The translations under genes were made by a program, and so were the position numbers. 64,000 nt of DNA from Haloarcula nitratireducens (GTDB lineage: Archaea > Halobacteriota > Halobacteria > Halobacteriales > Haloarculaceae), in contig NZ_RKLT01000004.1 of NCBI RefSeq assembly GCF_019599505.1, forward strand, positions 386,141 to 450,140, in the 5' to 3' direction. Below are positions 1 to 9,649 of this stretch, piece after piece. Position 1 is the first letter of the stretch; the number at the start of each line of letters is the position of its first letter. Below the pieces are notes generated by a model. That model was not told where the DNA came from. It did no database searches and worked only from the letters and a program-made list of their open reading frames with translations.

Positions 1-115
1 TAGCGCACCAGGGCTTTCTGGCTGTTCTGAATCCTCACCGTCTCGCAGGTAATACGTAGACCGATATTTGCCAGCGGTCACAACGGTTTTCCCGCCACCA
101 AGCGCCACCCTAGAT

Positions 116-1018
116 ATGGCAATCGGTGACGTGTACGAGGTCGAGGCGTGCGAGGACGTCCACTACGTCGATACCGGGATGTACGACGTGCCGGAGTACG
201 GCTCCGTCTACGTCGTAGACGCCGAGCGCCCGGCGCTGGTCGATACGGGGCTGGGGACGAACTACGACCGCATCCTCGACGCGATGGACGAGATCGGAAT
301 CGCGCCCGAGGAGTTGGAGGTCATCGCGCTCACGCACATCCATCTGGACCACGCGGGCGGCGCGGGATATCTGGTCGAGGAGTGTCCGAACGCGACGGTG
401 TACGTCCACGAGCTCGGCGCTCGCCACCTCGTCGACCCCGAGCGGATCTGGGAGGGGACGAAGGGGGCCGTCGGCGACCAGATCGAGTTCTACGTCGAGC
501 CGAAACCCGTCCCCGAGGAGCGCATCGTCGAACTGACCGACGGCGACGAGATCGATCTCGGCGACCACACGTTCGAGGCGGTCCACGCACCGGGCCACGC
601 CCCCCATCAGGTGGTGTTCTACGACCCGAGTATCGACGGCGTGTTCACGGCCGACGCGGCGGGCATCTACACGCCCTCGACCGACGGGGTCCACGTCACG
701 ACGCCGCCGGTGAACTTCGATCTGGAACAGGCGCTCGCCGACGTGGAGACGATTCGAGAGCTCGGCCCCGAGACCCTGCTGTACGGCCACTTCGGTTCGG
801 CGTCGACCGCTGACCGACTCGACGAGTACGCCGAGAAGCTCGACGAGTGGGTCGATGCCGTCGCCGAGAAGCGCGCGGAACTGGGCGACGACGAGGCCGT
901 CGCCGACCACTTCGTCGAGACGGTGGAGACGCCCGAGATATGGGGCGAGCGCAAGGCCGGCGCCGAGGTGGCGATGAACGTCCGCGGCGTCCTCGTCTCG
1001 CTGGACCGCGGCGACTGA
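116..1018 (+). CDS. MBL-fold metallo-hydrolase
   Basis: A 300-residue metallo-beta-lactamase-fold hydrolase. The metal-binding signature THIHLDHAGG lies near residue 75, and further conserved His/Asp positions follow (HAPGHAPHQ, FTADAAG, YGHFG), so a dinuclear zinc centre is likely. The substrate cannot be read from the sequence; glyoxalase II-like or lactonase-like hydrolysis is possible. An in-frame ATG lies 16 codons upstream at 68, but the ATG at 116 fits better: its MAIGDVYEV beginning looks like a proper N-terminus and a T-rich box (ggtttt, about 85-90) sits some 28 bases before it, as expected for a leaderless haloarchaeal transcript. The acyl-CoA synthetase follows on the same strand. 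Confidence 0.85.
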   Translation: MAIGDVYEVEACEDVHYVDTGMYDVPEYGSVYVVDAERPALVDTGLGTNYDRILDAMDEIGIAPEELEVIALTHIHLDHAGGAGYLVEECPNATVYVHELGARHLVDPERIWEGTKGAVGDQIEFYVEPKPVPEERIVELTDGDEIDLGDHTFEAVHAPGHAPHQVVFYDPSIDGVFTADAAGIYTPSTDGVHVTTPPVNFDLEQALADVETIRELGPETLLYGHFGSASTADRLDEYAEKLDEWVDAVAEKRAELGDDEAVADHFVETVETPEIWGERKAGAEVAMNVRGVLVSLDRGD

Positions 1019-1075
1019 TTTCGAGCGGTGAGCGGACCAGTACGCTTTTCACCAATATTGTAATAAATAATAGTC

Positions 1076-3049
1076 ATGTCAACCAGTGGGGACGGGGCTG
1101 GCCGCGCGGTCGGCGACAGGACGCTGGCGAAACTGTTCGAGGACAGCGCGGCGTCACACACCGACCGACCGGCACAGCGGTACAAGGGCGGCGCGTACGG
1201 CCGGTCGCTCGCGGGCGTCGCCGTCGACGCGGCACCGACCGGCGACTACGCGGCGCTCACCTACGGCGAGATGCGAGAGGTCGTTCGCCGCCTGGCGACC
1301 GGGTTCCGCGAACTCGGTATCGGGGCGGGCGATCGGGTCGGGCTGTTCGCCGGGACGCGCATGGAGTGGGCACAGACGGACTTCGCGCTGCTGGCGGCCG
1401 GTGCGGTGGTGACCACCGTCTACAGGAGTTCCTCGTCCGAACAGGCCAGACACCTGCTCGCCGACCCCGCGGCGACGGCCGTCGTCGTCGAGAACGACGA
1501 GTTGCTGGAGCGGGTGCTGGCCGTCGAGGACGAGGTGCCGGTCGAGCAGTTCGTCGTGATGGACGACACCGACAGCGACCGCGATGACGTCCACAGTCTC
1601 GCAGACGTCTACGAGCTCGGCGACGCCGCCTACGACGAGGCGACCTATCGGTCGTGGCTGGACGAGCGCGACCCGGACGACCTCGCCAGCCTCGTCTACA
1701 CGTCGGGGACGACGGGACAGCCGAAGGGCGTCCAGTTGACTCACCGGAACTTCGCGGCCAACGCAGCGCAGGTCGCGGAAGGCTACGGACCGGACGCCGA
1801 CCTCCCGGCCGGCGCTCCGCGGATCGACGAGGCGACGCAGACCGTCTCGTATCTCCCCCTCGCCCACGTCTTCGAGCGATTGACCGGCCACTTCTTCATC
1901 TTCGACGTCGGTGGTTGCGTCGCCTACGCCGAGAGCGTCGACACGCTCAAGGAGGACTTCCAATTGGTCCAGCCGACGGCGGCGACGAGCGTTCCGCGTG
2001 TGTACGAGAAAATCTACGACGCCGTTCGAGAGGAAGCCGAGGAGTCCGCCGTCGGCCAGCGAATCTTCGAGTGGGCCGTCGACGTCGGCCGGCGCTACCA
2101 CCGCGAGGAACTGCCCGGCGTCCCGCTACGGGCGAAGTACGCCGTCGCCGACAAACTCGTCTTCTCGAAGGTTCGGGCGGCGCTTGGCGGCAACGTCGAG
2201 ATGCTCGTCAGCGGCGGCGGCACCCTCTCGAAGGAACTCGCCGAACTGTACCACGGCATGGTCCTGCCCATCTACGAGGGGTACGGCCTGACCGAGGCCG
2301 CACCGGTGGTCACGACCAACCCCGTCGCCGAGCCGAAGGTCGGCACCATCGGGACGGCGCTCCCGGCTCTGGATTGGAAACTCGACACCCACGTCCTGCC
2401 CGAGGAGAACCTCGGCGGCGTGATGGGCGACACCGGCGAGTTGCTCGTGCAGGGGCCGAACGTCACCGAGGGCTACTGGAACTTAGAGCGGGCCACCGAG
2501 GAGGCGTTCACCGACGACGGCTACTTCCGGACCGGCGACATCGTCACCCAGCGACCCGACGGCTACCTCGTCTTCCGCGAGCGAGCCAAACAACTGCTCG
2601 TCCTCTCGACCGGGAAGAACGTCGCGCCGCAGGCCGTCGAAGAGACGCTGGAGAATCGCCCCGTCGTCGACCAAGCACTCGCACTCGGCGACGGCGAGAA
2701 GTTCGTCGGTGCGCTGGTCGTCCCCGACGAGGATGCGCTGGCGGCCCGGGCCGAACGTGAGGGCGTATCGGTCCCGGCCGAGCCCGACCGCCTCCCCGCA
2801 AGCGAGGGCGCGAGAGACGTCGTCGAGGGAGCGATTCAGCGAGCCAACGAGAGCTTGGAGGCCCACGAAACGGTCAAGCGGTTCGAACTACTTACGGAGG
2901 CGTTCACGGAGGAAAACGACCTGCTGACGCCGACGATGAAGAAGATACGACCGGCCATCAGAGAGCGCCACGCCGACCGCATCGGCAGCATCTACGACGA
3001 ACAGGCTTTCGCCGACGAGGAGCGAGTGCGGGCCGCCGGCGACGACTGA
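1076..3049 (+). CDS. Long-chain fatty acid-CoA ligase (AMP-forming)
   Basis: A 657-residue member of the ANL adenylate-forming family, which activates a carboxylate as acyl-AMP and then transfers it to CoA. The nucleotide loop YTSGTTGQPKG is near residue 207, YEGYGLTEAAP near 400 and FRTGDI near 485, and the C-terminal domain has the conserved Lys region LSTGKNVAPQ. Length and order of motifs match long-chain acyl-CoA synthetases (FadD/ACSL type). Haloarchaea have no fatty-acid membrane lipids, so a role in fatty acid breakdown or scavenging is likely, but the chain length preferred is not visible. The ATG at 1076 follows an AT-rich promoter stretch (about 1043-1075), so the transcript is probably leaderless. 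Confidence 0.9.
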   Translation: MSTSGDGAGRAVGDRTLAKLFEDSAASHTDRPAQRYKGGAYGRSLAGVAVDAAPTGDYAALTYGEMREVVRRLATGFRELGIGAGDRVGLFAGTRMEWAQTDFALLAAGAVVTTVYRSSSSEQARHLLADPAATAVVVENDELLERVLAVEDEVPVEQFVVMDDTDSDRDDVHSLADVYELGDAAYDEATYRSWLDERDPDDLASLVYTSGTTGQPKGVQLTHRNFAANAAQVAEGYGPDADLPAGAPRIDEATQTVSYLPLAHVFERLTGHFFIFDVGGCVAYAESVDTLKEDFQLVQPTAATSVPRVYEKIYDAVREEAEESAVGQRIFEWAVDVGRRYHREELPGVPLRAKYAVADKLVFSKVRAALGGNVEMLVSGGGTLSKELAELYHGMVLPIYEGYGLTEAAPVVTTNPVAEPKVGTIGTALPALDWKLDTHVLPEENLGGVMGDTGELLVQGPNVTEGYWNLERATEEAFTDDGYFRTGDIVTQRPDGYLVFRERAKQLLVLSTGKNVAPQAVEETLENRPVVDQALALGDGEKFVGALVVPDEDALAARAEREGVSVPAEPDRLPASEGARDVVEGAIQRANESLEAHETVKRFELLTEAFTEENDLLTPTMKKIRPAIRERHADRIGSIYDEQAFADEERVRAAGDD

Positions 3050-3159
3050 GCGCCGGTGCTCGAAACCGAGCCCTACAGTACCGATACACGGTAACGCGGA
3101 TGGGAGTAAGTGCGTTTATACGGGGTGGATACTTTGTCCGAGACAGATGGAGGACAGCA

Positions 3160-5109
3160 GTGGCTGGTAGCTCCGGACTCCTGATTCCGCTGGTCGCCGG
3201 TATCATCGGATTGGGTGTCCTCGCGCAGGTTCTCGCCGCCCGCCTTCGGGTACCGAGTATCATCTTCTATCTGCTGGTCGGCGTCGTCATCGGCCAACCC
3301 GGACTCGGACTTATCACGAGCGATACCTTCGGTCCCGCGCTGACCGCGATCGTCGGGCTCGCCGTCGCCATCATCGTCTTCGAGGGGGCGTACCACCTCC
3401 GCTTCGAGCGCATCCGCGAGGCCCCAACCGCGACGTTCCGACTGGTCACGCTCGGAGCGGCTATCGCCCTCGTGGGCACGGCGGTCGCGGTCAAGTTCGC
3501 CTTCTCCGACGCGGCGGTGACGTGGAATCTCGCGTTCCTCATCGGCGCGCTGCTGGTGGCGACCGGTCCGACGGTCATCACGCCCATCCTCAACGTCGTG
3601 CCGGTCAGAGACCGGGTTGCGACGGCCTTAGAGACGGAGGGGATCGTCAACGACGTGACCGCGGCGATCATCGCCGTCGTCGTCTTCGAGACGGTCAACC
3701 CCGGCGCGACGAGCGACGGGCTGTTGCAGGCGTTCGCGCTCCGGTTGGGGACCGGGCTGCTGGTCGGTCTCATCGTCGCGGGCGCGCTGTACTACCTCCT
3801 CCAGTACATCGACCTCTCGCCCGGCGACGCCCCGCGGAACTCCCGCCTGCTGGTGCTCGCCGGGGCCCTGGTCGCTTACGCCGCCGCGAACACGATTGCG
3901 ACGGAAGCGGGCGTGGCCGCGGCGGCCACCGCCGGCATGGCGCTCGGCAACGTCGATCACCCCTACGAGGAGGACATCGAGTCGTTCAAGGGCGACATCA
4001 CGCTGCTGGTGCTCTCGTTCGTGTTCATCGCGCTGGCGGCCCAGCTCAGCCTCGACGCGCTCATCGACGTGGGTCTGGCCGGCATCGCCATCGTCGTCGC
4101 CGTCGCGCTCGTGATCCGACCGGCGCTGGTGTTCGCCTCGACGGTCGGCGACCGCTTTACCCGCGCGGAGAAGTGGTTCGTCAGCTTCGTCGGCCCGCGC
4201 GGTATCATCCCGGCGTCGGTGGCGACGCTCTTCGCCGCGGAACTCAACAACGTCGCCGAAGAGCTGCGGACGGAGGCCGAGAACGCGAGCGGGCAGGAAG
4301 CCGAACAGCTCGTCGCGCAGGCGGATCTGCTGGCGAATCAGGCGGAGATTCTACTCGGGACCGTCTTTCTGGTCATCTTCGTGACCGCCCTGTTCGAGGG
4401 CGGTCTCGCGCGGTTCATCGCGGAGAAACTGGACGTGATACCAATGCGAGTCATCATCGTCGGCGGCGGACAGGTGGGCCGCGCGCTCGCCACGCGCCTC
4501 GAAGACCGAGGCGAGAACGTCGTCATCATCGAGGAGGACGAATCGATCGTCGAACGCGCCCGCAACGACGGCTTCGCCGTCGAGTGGGGGGACGGCACCG
4601 ACACGGACGTGCTTCGGTCGGCCGGGGCCGACAACTCGAAGACCGTCGTGGCCGCCACCGGGGACGACGACGCCAACCTGCTGATATCGCAACTGGCGAG
4701 TTCGAAGTTCGACGTCGAGCGAATCATCGCCCGGGCGAACAACCCGGACAACGTCGAAGCCTTCGAGGAACTCGGCGTCCGGACCATCTCCTCGGCGATG
4801 GCGACGGCGTGGGCCATCGACAACCAGATCGAGCGCCCGGCCATCGCCCACTGGATGACCGACGTGGGCCGGACCGGCGACGTTCAGGAGGTCGAGGTGT
4901 TGAACGAGGAACTCATCGGCGAGACGGTCCGCGACGTCGGCCCGATGCTCCCCGAGGCCTGTCTCATCGCGCTCGTCAGCGGCGGGGACCACGAAGAGGC
5001 ACAGGTCCCCACCGCCGATTACGTCCTGCAAGAGGGCGACATGGTGACGCTGCTCGGTCGACGAGAATCAGTCCGCGACGGGATGGCGCTGGTCGGCGGC
5101 GGCGACTAA
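3160..5109 (+). CDS. Na+/H+ (K+/H+) antiporter with C-terminal TrkA domains
   Basis: A 649-residue CPA1/CPA2-type cation:proton antiporter. Roughly the first 410 residues are hydrophobic with about 12 membrane segments. A Rossmann TrkA-N domain follows (VIIVGGGQVGRALATRLEDRG, then VIIEEDESIVERA) and the protein ends in a TrkA-C-like domain. The TrkA part suggests gating by NAD(H) or a nucleotide. I choose the GTG at 3160 because GGAGG at 3149-3153 lies 6 bases before it and a TTTATA box at 3115-3120 puts the transcription start downstream of the ATG at 3100. The last bases overlap the end of the convergent thioesterase gene. Confidence 0.88.
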   Translation: MAGSSGLLIPLVAGIIGLGVLAQVLAARLRVPSIIFYLLVGVVIGQPGLGLITSDTFGPALTAIVGLAVAIIVFEGAYHLRFERIREAPTATFRLVTLGAAIALVGTAVAVKFAFSDAAVTWNLAFLIGALLVATGPTVITPILNVVPVRDRVATALETEGIVNDVTAAIIAVVVFETVNPGATSDGLLQAFALRLGTGLLVGLIVAGALYYLLQYIDLSPGDAPRNSRLLVLAGALVAYAAANTIATEAGVAAAATAGMALGNVDHPYEEDIESFKGDITLLVLSFVFIALAAQLSLDALIDVGLAGIAIVVAVALVIRPALVFASTVGDRFTRAEKWFVSFVGPRGIIPASVATLFAAELNNVAEELRTEAENASGQEAEQLVAQADLLANQAEILLGTVFLVIFVTALFEGGLARFIAEKLDVIPMRVIIVGGGQVGRALATRLEDRGENVVIIEEDESIVERARNDGFAVEWGDGTDTDVLRSAGADNSKTVVAATGDDDANLLISQLASSKFDVERIIARANNPDNVEAFEELGVRTISSAMATAWAIDNQIERPAIAHWMTDVGRTGDVQEVEVLNEELIGETVRDVGPMLPEACLIALVSGGDHEEAQVPTADYVLQEGDMVTLLGRRESVRDGMALVGGGD

Positions 5110-5555
5110 TCCGAGAGCTGTTCGACCGTCTCCTCGTCGACGCCCTCCGACCACGGTGAGCGCCCGCCGTCGCCGTCGGTCTTGTACGTTCCGCGGGCGG
5201 TGGCGACGTGGTGGTCGTCGGCGTCGTACACCTCGACGTCGACGACGGCGACGCTCCCGCCGTTTCTGACCACGTCGGCCTCGGCGCGGAGGTCGTCCGT
5301 CGCGGGCGCGAGGTAGTCGATTCGCATGTCGACCGTCGGCGAGATACTTCCCGACAGCGAGACGACGGCGGCCCCGCCGACGGTGTCGACCAGCGAGTAG
5401 GTGACCCCGCCGTGAGCGATGCGGGTCTGGGGGTTCGAGGAGTGTTCGGGACGCAGCGGGAGCCGCGCTTCGGCGCGTCCGTCGCCGACCTCGGTCATCT
5501 CGATCCCGAGTTCGGCCACGAACGGAATGTCGTTGAACAGCGCCTGTAAGCTCAT
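5106..5555 (-). CDS. PaaI-family hotdog thioesterase
   Basis: A 149-residue hotdog-fold protein of the PaaI/YbgC type that probably hydrolyses an acyl-CoA thioester. The conserved HGGVTYSLVDTVGGAAV segment, near residue 48, carries the His-Gly-Gly and the downstream acidic residue typical of the active site, and the second half (VDMRIDYLAPA) matches the family strand pattern. Its stop overlaps the antiporter stop by four bases in convergent orientation. The substrate is unknown; the acyl-CoA ligase at 1076-3049 suggests acyl-CoA metabolism, but this link is inference. Confidence 0.85.
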   Translation of the reverse strand: MSLQALFNDIPFVAELGIEMTEVGDGRAEARLPLRPEHSSNPQTRIAHGGVTYSLVDTVGGAAVVSLSGSISPTVDMRIDYLAPATDDLRAEADVVRNGGSVAVVDVEVYDADDHHVATARGTYKTDGDGGRSPWSEGVDEETVEQLSD

Positions 5556-5686
5556 AGCCGAGCGGACGACGCGAAGCCGTATAAGCCTCCGAGAACGGGA
5601 AACAACGGATGCGGAGTGGTCGGCGATGAGAGAGCGGGCTCACCGCACGCCACCATCGAGCGGGGGGAGCGAGACGCGTCGCCCTC

Positions 5687-6022
5687 TCAGCGGGGGGCGA
5701 CGATCGAAGGTGATTCTGACCGCCCCTGGCGGAGCGAAACGGGTTCGATCCGGGCGGTCCCGCGGGTCGTCGCGGTGAACGGGACGAGCGTCGTCCGAAA
5801 CGATCTCGGTACCGGCAGTGGCGGGCCGACGCGGTGCCACCGTCGTCCGACGGTGCTGTGCCGAGCGAGACACCGCGTCTCGTACCGTGCCAGTTCGACG
5901 ACCACAGGGCCGGTGACGTCCGCCGTCGCGGTCGGTTCCGGCGGCCGCGAGACGTCCGTGCCGCGGCCGACGGCTACCCCGTCTGCCCGCGCCGACTCCC
6001 TCGAGTCGTCGTTGCATACCAC
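5687..6022 (-). CDS. Hypothetical protein, uncertain
   Basis: An open frame of 111 codons starting at a GTG. Within the 620-base gap between the thioesterase and the TrmB-like gene this is the frame with the most gene-like codon use (high G+C at third positions). I recognise no family. It is rich in Arg, Thr and Pro and less acidic than the neighbours, which argues against it. It would be transcribed divergently from the TrmB-like regulator across an AT-rich stretch (6028-6065). It may be a real small protein, a decayed gene or chance. The rest of the gap (5556-5686 and 6023-6175) holds no gene I can support. Confidence 0.3.
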   Translation of the reverse strand: MVCNDDSRESARADGVAVGRGTDVSRPPEPTATADVTGPVVVELARYETRCLARHSTVGRRWHRVGPPLPVPRSFRTTLVPFTATTRGTARIEPVSLRQGRSESPSIVAPR

Positions 6023-6175
6023 GCTGCTTGAATGTATGATTAATGTCATTTTCATAATTCTCGCCGAGTCAGTTGTCCAGAGGTGCAACGAAGTGAGTGA
6101 GCGGTGACCCTCCGAAACGACGGCGTTCGGGGCGAACGGTGCAGTAAAGAGGCTCCGTATCGACGAACGACCAAA

Positions 6176-7213
6176 ATGGATTCGACGGCCGAACGGCTGA
6201 CACAGTTCGGACTCTCCGAGACGGAAGCACGGACCTACCTCGCGGTCCTCGAACGGGGGACGGCGACCGTCGCCACCGTCAGCGAGGCGACGGACATCTC
6301 GACCGGATACGTCTACGACCTCGTCGAGTCGCTCGCCGAACGGGGCTTCGTCGTCGTCGACGACCACCGAACGCCGACGCAGATACGCGCCGTCGACCCC
6401 GAGTCGGCCATCGAGTCGATGACCGAGGAGCTGACCGACCTCGAATCGGACCTCGCGGAGCGCTACACGGATACGGAGCGCGACTATCCCGGTATCGAGC
6501 TCGTTCGCGCTCGACAGACGCTGTACCGCCGCCTCGAACGCCTCATCGACGAGGCCGAAGACGAGCTGTTCATGATGTTGCCCACCGTCGTCGCCGAGCG
6601 GCTCTCCGAACCGCTGAAGCGGGCGCGCGACCGAGACGTGTTCGTCGCGCTGCTGCTCGGCGACGGCGAGGAGACGAGCGCCGTCGAGAACGCGACCGAG
6701 ATCGCGACTATCGTCCGCTCGTGGGAACCGCCGGTCGAGACGCTCGTGACGGTGGACGACACGTCGGCGGTGACGAGCGACTCCTCGCTACTGCGCGGCG
6801 AACACCGCGACGGGGACTACAGTCTCGTCCTCGAACAGAGCCCGAAGACGGCGGGCGCGATCACCTCGCAGTGGTTCAACTTCTGGGCCGCCGGCGACGA
6901 GGTGGTCAGCGCCGACCCGCCCGAACTCCCCGCCGAGAACCTCCCGTTCAGACACGGCCTGTTCGCGATCGTCAAGCACGCCGAGGAGCGCGACCTGCTG
7001 GTGACCGCCCACCTCTTCCCCGGACAGGGCCGCCAGACGCTCACCGGCACGGTCGTCGCGGTCAATCAGAGCCTCGTCGAACCGATCACGGCGGATTTCC
7101 CGGTCCAGAACACGCTGACGCTCGACGTCGACGGCGAGGAAGTGACCATCGGCGGTGCCGGCGCGTTCGTCGAGGACTACTCGGCGAAGGCACTCAGCGT
7201 TCGAGAGCAGTAG
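6176..7213 (+). CDS. TrmB-family sugar-responsive transcriptional regulator
   Basis: A 345-residue TrmB-type regulator. The N-terminal winged helix (residues 1-70, including LTQFGLSETEARTYLAVL and the recognition region EATDISTGYVYDLVE) binds DNA. A coiled linker follows, then a PLD-like middle part (FMMLPTVVAERL), and a C-terminal TrmB sugar-binding domain ending in TIGGAGAFVEDYSAKAL. Haloarchaeal members such as TrmB of Halobacterium and GlpR-independent paralogues control sugar and central metabolism. The ATG at 6176 is preferred over 6104 because the upstream 24 codons are Arg/Lys-rich and unlike the family. No sugar-uptake operon lies next to it, so it probably acts at a distance. Confidence 0.85.
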   Translation: MDSTAERLTQFGLSETEARTYLAVLERGTATVATVSEATDISTGYVYDLVESLAERGFVVVDDHRTPTQIRAVDPESAIESMTEELTDLESDLAERYTDTERDYPGIELVRARQTLYRRLERLIDEAEDELFMMLPTVVAERLSEPLKRARDRDVFVALLLGDGEETSAVENATEIATIVRSWEPPVETLVTVDDTSAVTSDSSLLRGEHRDGDYSLVLEQSPKTAGAITSQWFNFWAAGDEVVSADPPELPAENLPFRHGLFAIVKHAEERDLLVTAHLFPGQGRQTLTGTVVAVNQSLVEPITADFPVQNTLTLDVDGEEVTIGGAGAFVEDYSAKALSVREQ

Positions 7214-7409
7214 GCGCCGACTCGAAGAGCGGTGACTGGTGGGTAATCACCGCAGCGGGACCGCGGCGCGTCGTCACAGGCATGGACACGAAGAACGGGA
7301 ACCACGGTACCCATCCCATCGCACGGCGTGGTCGAGAATAAGTGTTTTCCCGCAATGACGGGTCGCTGTGCGCCTCCCGAACCGCGTCGGGTGCGCTCCG
7401 AGCGCGTTT

Positions 7410-7664
7410 TCACAGCGGCCCGGCACACTCTCGACAGTAAGCGAACTCGCCCTCGTTCTCGGCCCCACAGTGGCGACAGCAGTGATCTGACGAGTCGGCG
7501 CTCTCCCCGCTCTCGTCGGGCTCTGCCGGCAGGTCGGGACCACCCCGGCGCAGCCGCTCGCGGCCCTCGCGGGCGATACCGAGCAGTACCGGGGCCGCGG
7601 CGGCGAGCGCCACGAGCGCCATGACCGTCACGGCGAGGAGATACAGTTGCCCGGGCGAGACCAT
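7410..7664 (-). CDS. Small membrane protein with C-terminal zinc ribbon
   Basis: An 84-residue protein. Residues 5-30 form one hydrophobic membrane segment (LYLLAVTVMALVALAAAAPVL), then comes an acidic linker (DLPAEPDESGESADSSD), and the tail holds two Cys pairs (CRHCG and CRECAG) that would bind one zinc ion. This arrangement is common among small haloarchaeal proteins of unknown function. The 196 bases between it and the regulator contain no gene. Function unknown. Confidence 0.75.
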   Translation of the reverse strand: MVSPGQLYLLAVTVMALVALAAAAPVLLGIAREGRERLRRGGPDLPAEPDESGESADSSDHCCRHCGAENEGEFAYCRECAGPL

Positions 7665-7701
7665 ATCCCCTCTACGGGCCGCGGACGGGTAGCGTCTCGG
7701 G

Positions 7702-8073
7702 TTACAGCCAGCGGTAGAACTCTATCGTGTACCCTTCGGGGTCCTCGACGAAGGCGGCGAACGCGCCGGCGGCGTCGATCTCGGTGGGTTCGAGGACCGG
7801 CGCGCCGCCGGCGTCGATGGCCGTCTCGAAGGTCTCCTCGACGTCGTCGACGGTAAAGGCGACGTGATCGACGTCGGCGCGAGAGGGCGCGATGGGGGTC
7901 GTCCGGTCGGCGTCGTACCGCAACTGGAGGTCCGCTTCCTCGCCGCGCCCGAGGTAGACGTTCTCGACGCCGTCGAGCGCGAAGCGGTGCGTCTCTTCGA
8001 AGCCCAGCTCCCCGTAGAAGGCCATCGCGCGGTCGAGGTCCGAGACGCAGATGGCGACGTGTGCCAGATTCAT
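7702..8073 (-). CDS. VOC-family (glyoxalase I-like) protein
   Basis: A 123-residue vicinal-oxygen-chelate domain protein. It opens with NLAHVAICVSDLDRAMAFYGELGFEE, the first beta-alpha-beta-beta-beta module with its metal-ligand His near residue 5, and closes with the second module (VDHVAFTVDDVEETFE, then EDPEGYTIEFYRWL) carrying the paired His and Glu positions. Lactoylglutathione-lyase-like, dioxygenase or resistance functions are possible; haloarchaea lack glutathione, so a classical glyoxalase reaction is doubtful. The ATG at 8073 matches the family start; the open frame extends a further 17 codons upstream. Confidence 0.85.
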   Translation of the reverse strand: MNLAHVAICVSDLDRAMAFYGELGFEETHRFALDGVENVYLGRGEEADLQLRYDADRTTPIAPSRADVDHVAFTVDDVEETFETAIDAGGAPVLEPTEIDAAGAFAAFVEDPEGYTIEFYRWL

Positions 8074-8185
8074 GTCCGGCCGTTCGGAAGCGCCCGGAAT
8101 GACTGTACCGGTGTGGCCTGCCATCCGTCCTGTGATACCACGTGCGCCGCCGGAGTTTTTGCCCTCGGCGTCGTCGTCCGAGTGA

Positions 8186-9580
8186 ATGAACGACGCGGAG
8201 GTCGCGGCGACGCTGCTCGACTACACGCAGGACAAGATCGCGGTGGTCGACGCGGCGGGGACGTACACGTACGTGAACGCGGCCGCGGAGTCCATCCTCG
8301 GGTTCGATTCCGAGACCCTCGTCGGCGACCGGGTCTTCGAGTACGTCCACCCCGACGACCGCGCCGGAGTGGAACGCCGATTCGAGGCCGTCGTGAACGC
8401 GGCCGGGGAGTTCGCCGCCGATACCGCCACCTACAGACACCGGGCCGGCGACGGGTCGTGGGTCTGGCTGGAGAGTCGGATGTCGAACCTGACTGACTCG
8501 GACCTCGACGGGTACGTCGTGAGTTCCCGCGTCGTCACCGACCGCGTCGAGGCCGAGCGCGAGCGCCGCGAGACGCGAGAGCGCTTGCAGGAACTCGCGG
8601 ACACGACCGACGACGTCCTCTGGATGTACGACGGCGACTGGTCGGAACTGCTGTTCTGTAACCCCGCCTACGAGGACGTCTTCGGACAGTCGGTCGAGGC
8701 GCTGGAACGCGACCCCCAGAGCTTCCTCGACGCCGTCTACCCACCGGACCGACCCGCTGTCCTCGACGCGATGGAACGCATCTCGAACGGTAACCCGACC
8801 GAGGTGGAGGTGCGGGTCAACCCCTCCCTGGAGTACAACCGGTGGGCCTGGATAAAGGCCGAACCGATAGTCCGAGACGGCGACGTGGTCCGTATCGCCG
8901 GCTTCACCCGCGACGTCACCGACCGCCGCCGCCGCGAGCGACAGCTCGTCGTCATCGACAACTTCCTCCGGCACAACATCCGCAACCAGCTGAACGTCGT
9001 CCTCGGCAACGCCGCGGCGCTGGCGGCCGACGCCGAGGACGAGACGGCCGAACGCACCGCCATGATCCGCCGGGCCGGGGAGGCGCTGCTCGAAACGGCC
9101 GAGAAACAGCGCGAGATCGTCGACGTGCTCACCGCGAACCAGCAGTCGGCGACGACGGAGGTCTCGGCGCTCGTCGAGGACGCCGTCGGCCGGCTCCGCG
9201 AGCGGTTCCCCGACGCGGTCATCACCACCGAGGGGATCGAGTCCGTCGCCGTCGACGCCCCCAGCGAACTGCGCTACGCGGTCGCCGAACTGGTCGAGAA
9301 CGCCATCCGCCACGCTCGCTCGGAGCGCCCCGAAGTCGCCGTCTCCGTCAGGACCACGCCCGAACGCGTCGAGCTGTCGGTCGCGGACGACGCCCCGCCG
9401 ATCCCCGAATACGACCGGAAAGTCCTGTTGGGCGACCACGAGATGACGGCCGTCAACCACAGCCGCGGGTGCGGGCTCTGGCTGGTCTACTGGGTCGTCG
9501 ACCTCGCGGGCGGACACATCCACCACGCCGTAGACGAGGGGGGCAACACTATCACGCTCTCGCTGCTGCGGGCGTCGTGA
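8186..9580 (+). CDS. PAS-domain sensor histidine kinase
   Basis: A soluble 464-residue kinase without membrane segments. Two PAS domains (about 10-125 and 140-250) precede a haloarchaeal-type phosphoacceptor motif, LRHNIRNQLNVV, with the His near residue 263. The ATPase domain follows (N box ELVENAIRHA near 370, DDAPPIPE, and a G-box variant CGLWLVYWVVDLAGG). It should autophosphorylate in response to a signal sensed by the PAS domains. No response regulator is adjacent, so it is an orphan kinase. Confidence 0.88.
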   Translation: MNDAEVAATLLDYTQDKIAVVDAAGTYTYVNAAAESILGFDSETLVGDRVFEYVHPDDRAGVERRFEAVVNAAGEFAADTATYRHRAGDGSWVWLESRMSNLTDSDLDGYVVSSRVVTDRVEAERERRETRERLQELADTTDDVLWMYDGDWSELLFCNPAYEDVFGQSVEALERDPQSFLDAVYPPDRPAVLDAMERISNGNPTEVEVRVNPSLEYNRWAWIKAEPIVRDGDVVRIAGFTRDVTDRRRRERQLVVIDNFLRHNIRNQLNVVLGNAAALAADAEDETAERTAMIRRAGEALLETAEKQREIVDVLTANQQSATTEVSALVEDAVGRLRERFPDAVITTEGIESVAVDAPSELRYAVAELVENAIRHARSERPEVAVSVRTTPERVELSVADDAPPIPEYDRKVLLGDHEMTAVNHSRGCGLWLVYWVVDLAGGHIHHAVDEGGNTITLSLLRAS

Positions 9581-9649
9581 ACCGCGGCGGAAACCGCCGG
9601 TCGTCGGTCGGGTCAGAACGCCTTTGCGGCCGCCGCTCCTCGACCGGGT

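Noticed and set aside
3522..5159. A long second frame within the antiporter gene
   Set aside because: Arg-rich shadow of the real frame; GC-rich genes leave other frames open.
5640..6017. An Arg-rich open frame on the minus strand
   Set aside because: Composition (mostly Arg, Gly, Pro) is typical of an off-frame reading in GC-rich DNA; another frame (5687-6022) has better third-position GC.
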